Made by a program: the position numbers and the translations under genes
Shown here: piece by piece, positions 61,497 through 64,000 of the stretch
Layout: each line of letters opens with the position of its first letter
How positions within the stretch are numbered: position 1 is the stretch's first letter
NCBI GenBank assembly: GCA_033782935.1
Contig: JAWQEG010000084.1
Span: forward strand, 1,674,001 to 1,738,000
From: Petrolisthes cinctipes
Lineage: Eukaryota > Arthropoda > Malacostraca > Decapoda > Porcellanidae
DNA length: 64,000 nucleotides
Reading direction: 5' to 3'
Notes under the pieces: model-generated
Databases searched by the model: none
Told to the model about the DNA's origin: nothing
What the model saw: only the letters and a program-made list of their open reading frames with translations

Positions 61497-64000
61497 CATG
61501 CATCTTCTGTACCCGTTTATATCTCAAAATCAGGCTCAAAACTCCCGAAAATTCGATATTTTTGGGTCCCAGAAGCGATCTGTACATGCCTACTCCGTGT
61601 AAGAGTATTTTCAATATACAGTCCCAAAACATGCTGAAAATCGATATTTTAGTTGCCCAAAGTCAATATGTGTATGTATCTTCTGTACCCGTTTATATCC
61701 CAAATTAAGGCTCAAAACACCCGAAAATTCGATATTTTTGAGTCCCAGAAGCGATCTGTACATGCCTACTCAGTGCTAGAATATTTTCAAGATATGGGCC
61801 CAAAACAGGGTAAAAATTGATATTTTAAGTGCCTAAAGTCGATATGTGCATGCATCTTCTGTTCCCGTTTATATCTCAAATTCAGGCTCAATACACCCGA
61901 AAATTCGATATTTTTGGGTCCTAGAAGCGATCTGTACATGCCTACTCCGTGATAGAGTATTTTCAAAATACAGGCCCAAAACATGCTGAAAATCGATATT
62001 TTAGGTGCCCAAAGTCGATATGTGCATGCATCTTCTGTACCCGTTTATATCTCAAATTCAGGCTTAAAACAACCGAAAATTCGATATTTTTGGGTCCCAG
62101 AAGCGATCTGTACATGCCTACTCTGTGTTAGAATATGTTTAAAATACAGGCCCAAAACATGCTGAAAATCAATATTTTAGGTGCCCAAAGTCAATATGAG
62201 TATGCATCTTCTGTACCCGTTTATTTCCCAAATTCAGGCTCAAAACACCCGAAAATTCGATATTTTTGGGTCCCAGAAGCGATCTGTACATGCCTACTCC
62301 GTGTTAGAGTATTTTCAATATACAGGCCCAAAACTTGCTTAAAATCGAAATTTTAGGTGCCCAAAGTTAATATGTGTATGCATCTTCTGTACCCGTTTAT
62401 TTACCAAATTCAGGCTCAAAACACTCGAAAATTCGATATTTTTATGTCACAGAAGCGATCTGTACATGCCTACTCCTTGCTAGAATGTTTTCAAGATACA
62501 GACCCAAAACATAATCAAAATCGATATTTTAGGTGCAAAAAGTCGATATGTTCATGGATCTTCAGTACCCGTTTATATCTCAAATTCAGTCTCAAAAAAC
62601 CCGAAAACTCAACATTTTTGGGTCCCAGAGGCGATCTGTACATGCCTACTCAGTGCTAGAATGTTTTCAAAATAAAGGCTCAAAACATGCTAAAAATCAA
62701 TATTTAATGTGTCCAAAGTCGATATGTGCATGCATCTTCTGTATCCGTTTATATCTCAAATTCAAGCTTAAAACACCCGAAAATTCGATATTTTTGGGTC
62801 CCAGAAGCAATCTGTACATGCTTACTCAGTGCTAGATTTTTTTCAATGTATGGGCCCAAATCATGCTAAAAATCGATATTTTAGGTGCCCAAAGTCGATA
62901 TGTGCATGCATCTTCTGTACACGTTTATATCTCAAATTCAGGCTCAAAACACCCGAAAATTCGATATTTTTGGGTCCCAGAAGCGATCTGTACATGCCTA
63001 CTCCGTGTTAGAGTATTTTCAAAAATACAGGCCCAAAACATGCTGAAAATCAATATTTTAGGTGCCCAAAGTCGATATGTGCATGCATCTTCTGTACCCG
63101 TTTATATCTCAAATTCAGGTTCAGAACACCCGAAAATTCGATATTTTTGGGTCCCAGAAGCGATCTGTACATGCCTACTCCTTGCTAGAATGTTTTCAAG
63201 ATACAGACCTAAAACATAATCAAAATCGATATTTTAGGTGCAAAAAGTCGATATGTGCATGCATCTTCTGTACCCGTTTATATCTCAAATTCAGGCTCAA
63301 AACACCCGAAAATTCAATATTTTTATGTCCCAGAAGCGATGTGTACATGCCTACTCAGTGCTAGAATTTTTTCAAAATATAAGCTCGAAACATGCTACAA
63401 ATCGATATTTAATGTGTCCAAAGTCGATATGTGCATGCATCTTCTGTACCCGTTTATATATCAAATTCAGGCTCAAAACACCCGAAAATTCGATATTTTT
63501 GGGTCCCAGAAGCGATCTGTACATGCCTACTCCGTGTTAGAGTATTTTCAAAAATACAGGCCCAAAACATGCTGAAAATCTATATTTTAGGTGCACAAAG
63601 TCAATATGTGTATGCATCTTCTGTATCTGTTTATATCCCAAATTCAGACTCAAAACACCCTAAAATTCGACATTTTTGGGTCCTAAAAGTGATCTGTACA
63701 TGCCTACTCAGTGCTAGAATGTTTTCAAAATATACGCCCAAAACATGCTAAAAATCGATATTATAGGTGCCCAAAGTCGATATGTGCATGCATCTTCTTT
63801 ACCCGTTTATATCTCAAATTCATTCTCAAAACACCCGAAAATTCGATATTTTTGGGTCCCAGAAGCGTACTGTACATGCCTACTCCGTGTTAGAGTATTT
63901 TCACAATAGAGGCCCAAAACATGATGAAAATCGATATTTTGGGTGCCCAAAGTCGATATGTGCATGCATCTTCTGTACCCGTTTATATCTCAAATTCAGG
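61497..64000. repeat. Third partial copy of the 12-kb unit start, then mosaic to the window end
   Basis: 61497-61760 resembles 38600-38850 (CTCAAAATCAGGCTC, GTGTAAGAG, TTTTAGTTGCCC, CAAATTAAGG). About 61760-62950 follows the order of 38900-40080 and 51050-52200 (offset from the latter 10741), so it looks like the start of a third unit. 63172-63722 matches 37640-38190. The end joins CGATATTATAGG and CGTACTG types. The array continues past base 64000. Confidence 0.8.

Larger units (their letters stand above)
1..64000 (+). repeat. 176-bp tandem satellite array filling the window
   Basis: The same unit recurs every 176 bp from the first to the last base. One anchor, the ATG in the motif ACATGCT, lies at 23, 199, 727 and 903 and is still in step at 62863. 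That is 357 monomers plus only 8 bp over 62.8 kb. All monomers read in the same direction, and I found no inversion, transposon, simple-repeat tract or unique spacer. A hand consensus has about 40% G+C. Nearly every copy keeps landmarks such as TCGATATTTT, GTGCATGCATCTTC, TACCCGTTTATATC, GATCTGTACATGCC and CAGGCCCAAAACATGCT. Arrays of 150-180 bp monomers are typical of eukaryotic centromeric or heterochromatic satellites. The location and species here are inference, and I do not recognise the family. Confidence 0.98.

Noticed and set aside
1..64000. Cysteine-rich small peptide family suggested by repeated frames ending in KTC or PTPC
   Set aside because: The repeated peptide is the translation of the satellite unit itself. 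Stops and starts lie at invariant DNA motifs, and all three frames look equally 'conserved', which coding selection would not produce.
1..64000. CRISPR array
   Set aside because: The repeats are 176 bp with no unique spacers, and the whole unit varies gradually between copies.
1..64000. Transposable element or LTR source of the repeat
   Set aside because: No terminal repeats, target-site duplications, coding remnants or primer-binding sites are seen anywhere in the window.

Overview
The whole 64 kb window is one uninterrupted array of tandem satellite DNA. It starts and ends inside the array. The repeat unit is about 176 bp, about 40% G+C, and all of roughly 364 copies run head-to-tail in the same direction. 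I see no protein-coding gene, tRNA, rRNA, transposon, CRISPR array or unique-sequence island. A gene-free 64 kb array of near-nucleosome-length monomers with higher-order organisation points to a eukaryotic nuclear genome. It is most likely centromeric, pericentromeric or another heterochromatic block, with plants or animals both possible. I do not recognise the satellite family and cannot name the species.

Two levels of structure lie below and above the 176-bp monomer. Below it, each monomer is two diverged 88-bp halves (A and B) that align without a gap at 60 of 88 positions of a hand-built consensus, so the unit looks like a fossil dimer. Above it, monomers fall into recognisable variant types, for example those with CATAATC, ACAGGGTAAAAAT, GCTGGAAATTAAT or GTACATTCATC. 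Strings of these types were copied as multi-monomer blocks.

Layout: 1-1655 is related to 13372-15026, 76 monomers away. 2991-6510 is a nearly perfect tandem duplication of a 10-monomer block. 8010-13461 is a 17-monomer tandem duplication whose second copy has lost one and then two whole monomers. 13.6-15.9 kb holds a 9-monomer duplication. 18-24.9 kb is built around a 4-monomer (704 bp) higher-order unit. 24.66-29.19 kb is a mosaic 13-monomer duplication. 28.4-33.8 kb holds two related blocks differing by whole-monomer gains and losses. 36.9-38.2 kb carries a 705-bp-spaced duplication with a third copy near the window's right end.

The right part is the most striking. A segment of about 12.1 kb (38782-50930) is followed directly by a second version of itself (50931-61496). 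The length difference is fully explained by a 15-monomer (2640 bp) tandem duplication present only in copy 1 and a 6-monomer (1057 bp) insertion present only in copy 2. A third partial version begins near 61.76 kb. Copies inside this region differ by only a few bases by eye, so the right half looks like the more recent zone of expansion. Nothing here works together as genes. The story is unequal exchange or amplification with gene-conversion-like patching in a satellite array, assuming the assembly of such near-identical blocks is correct.
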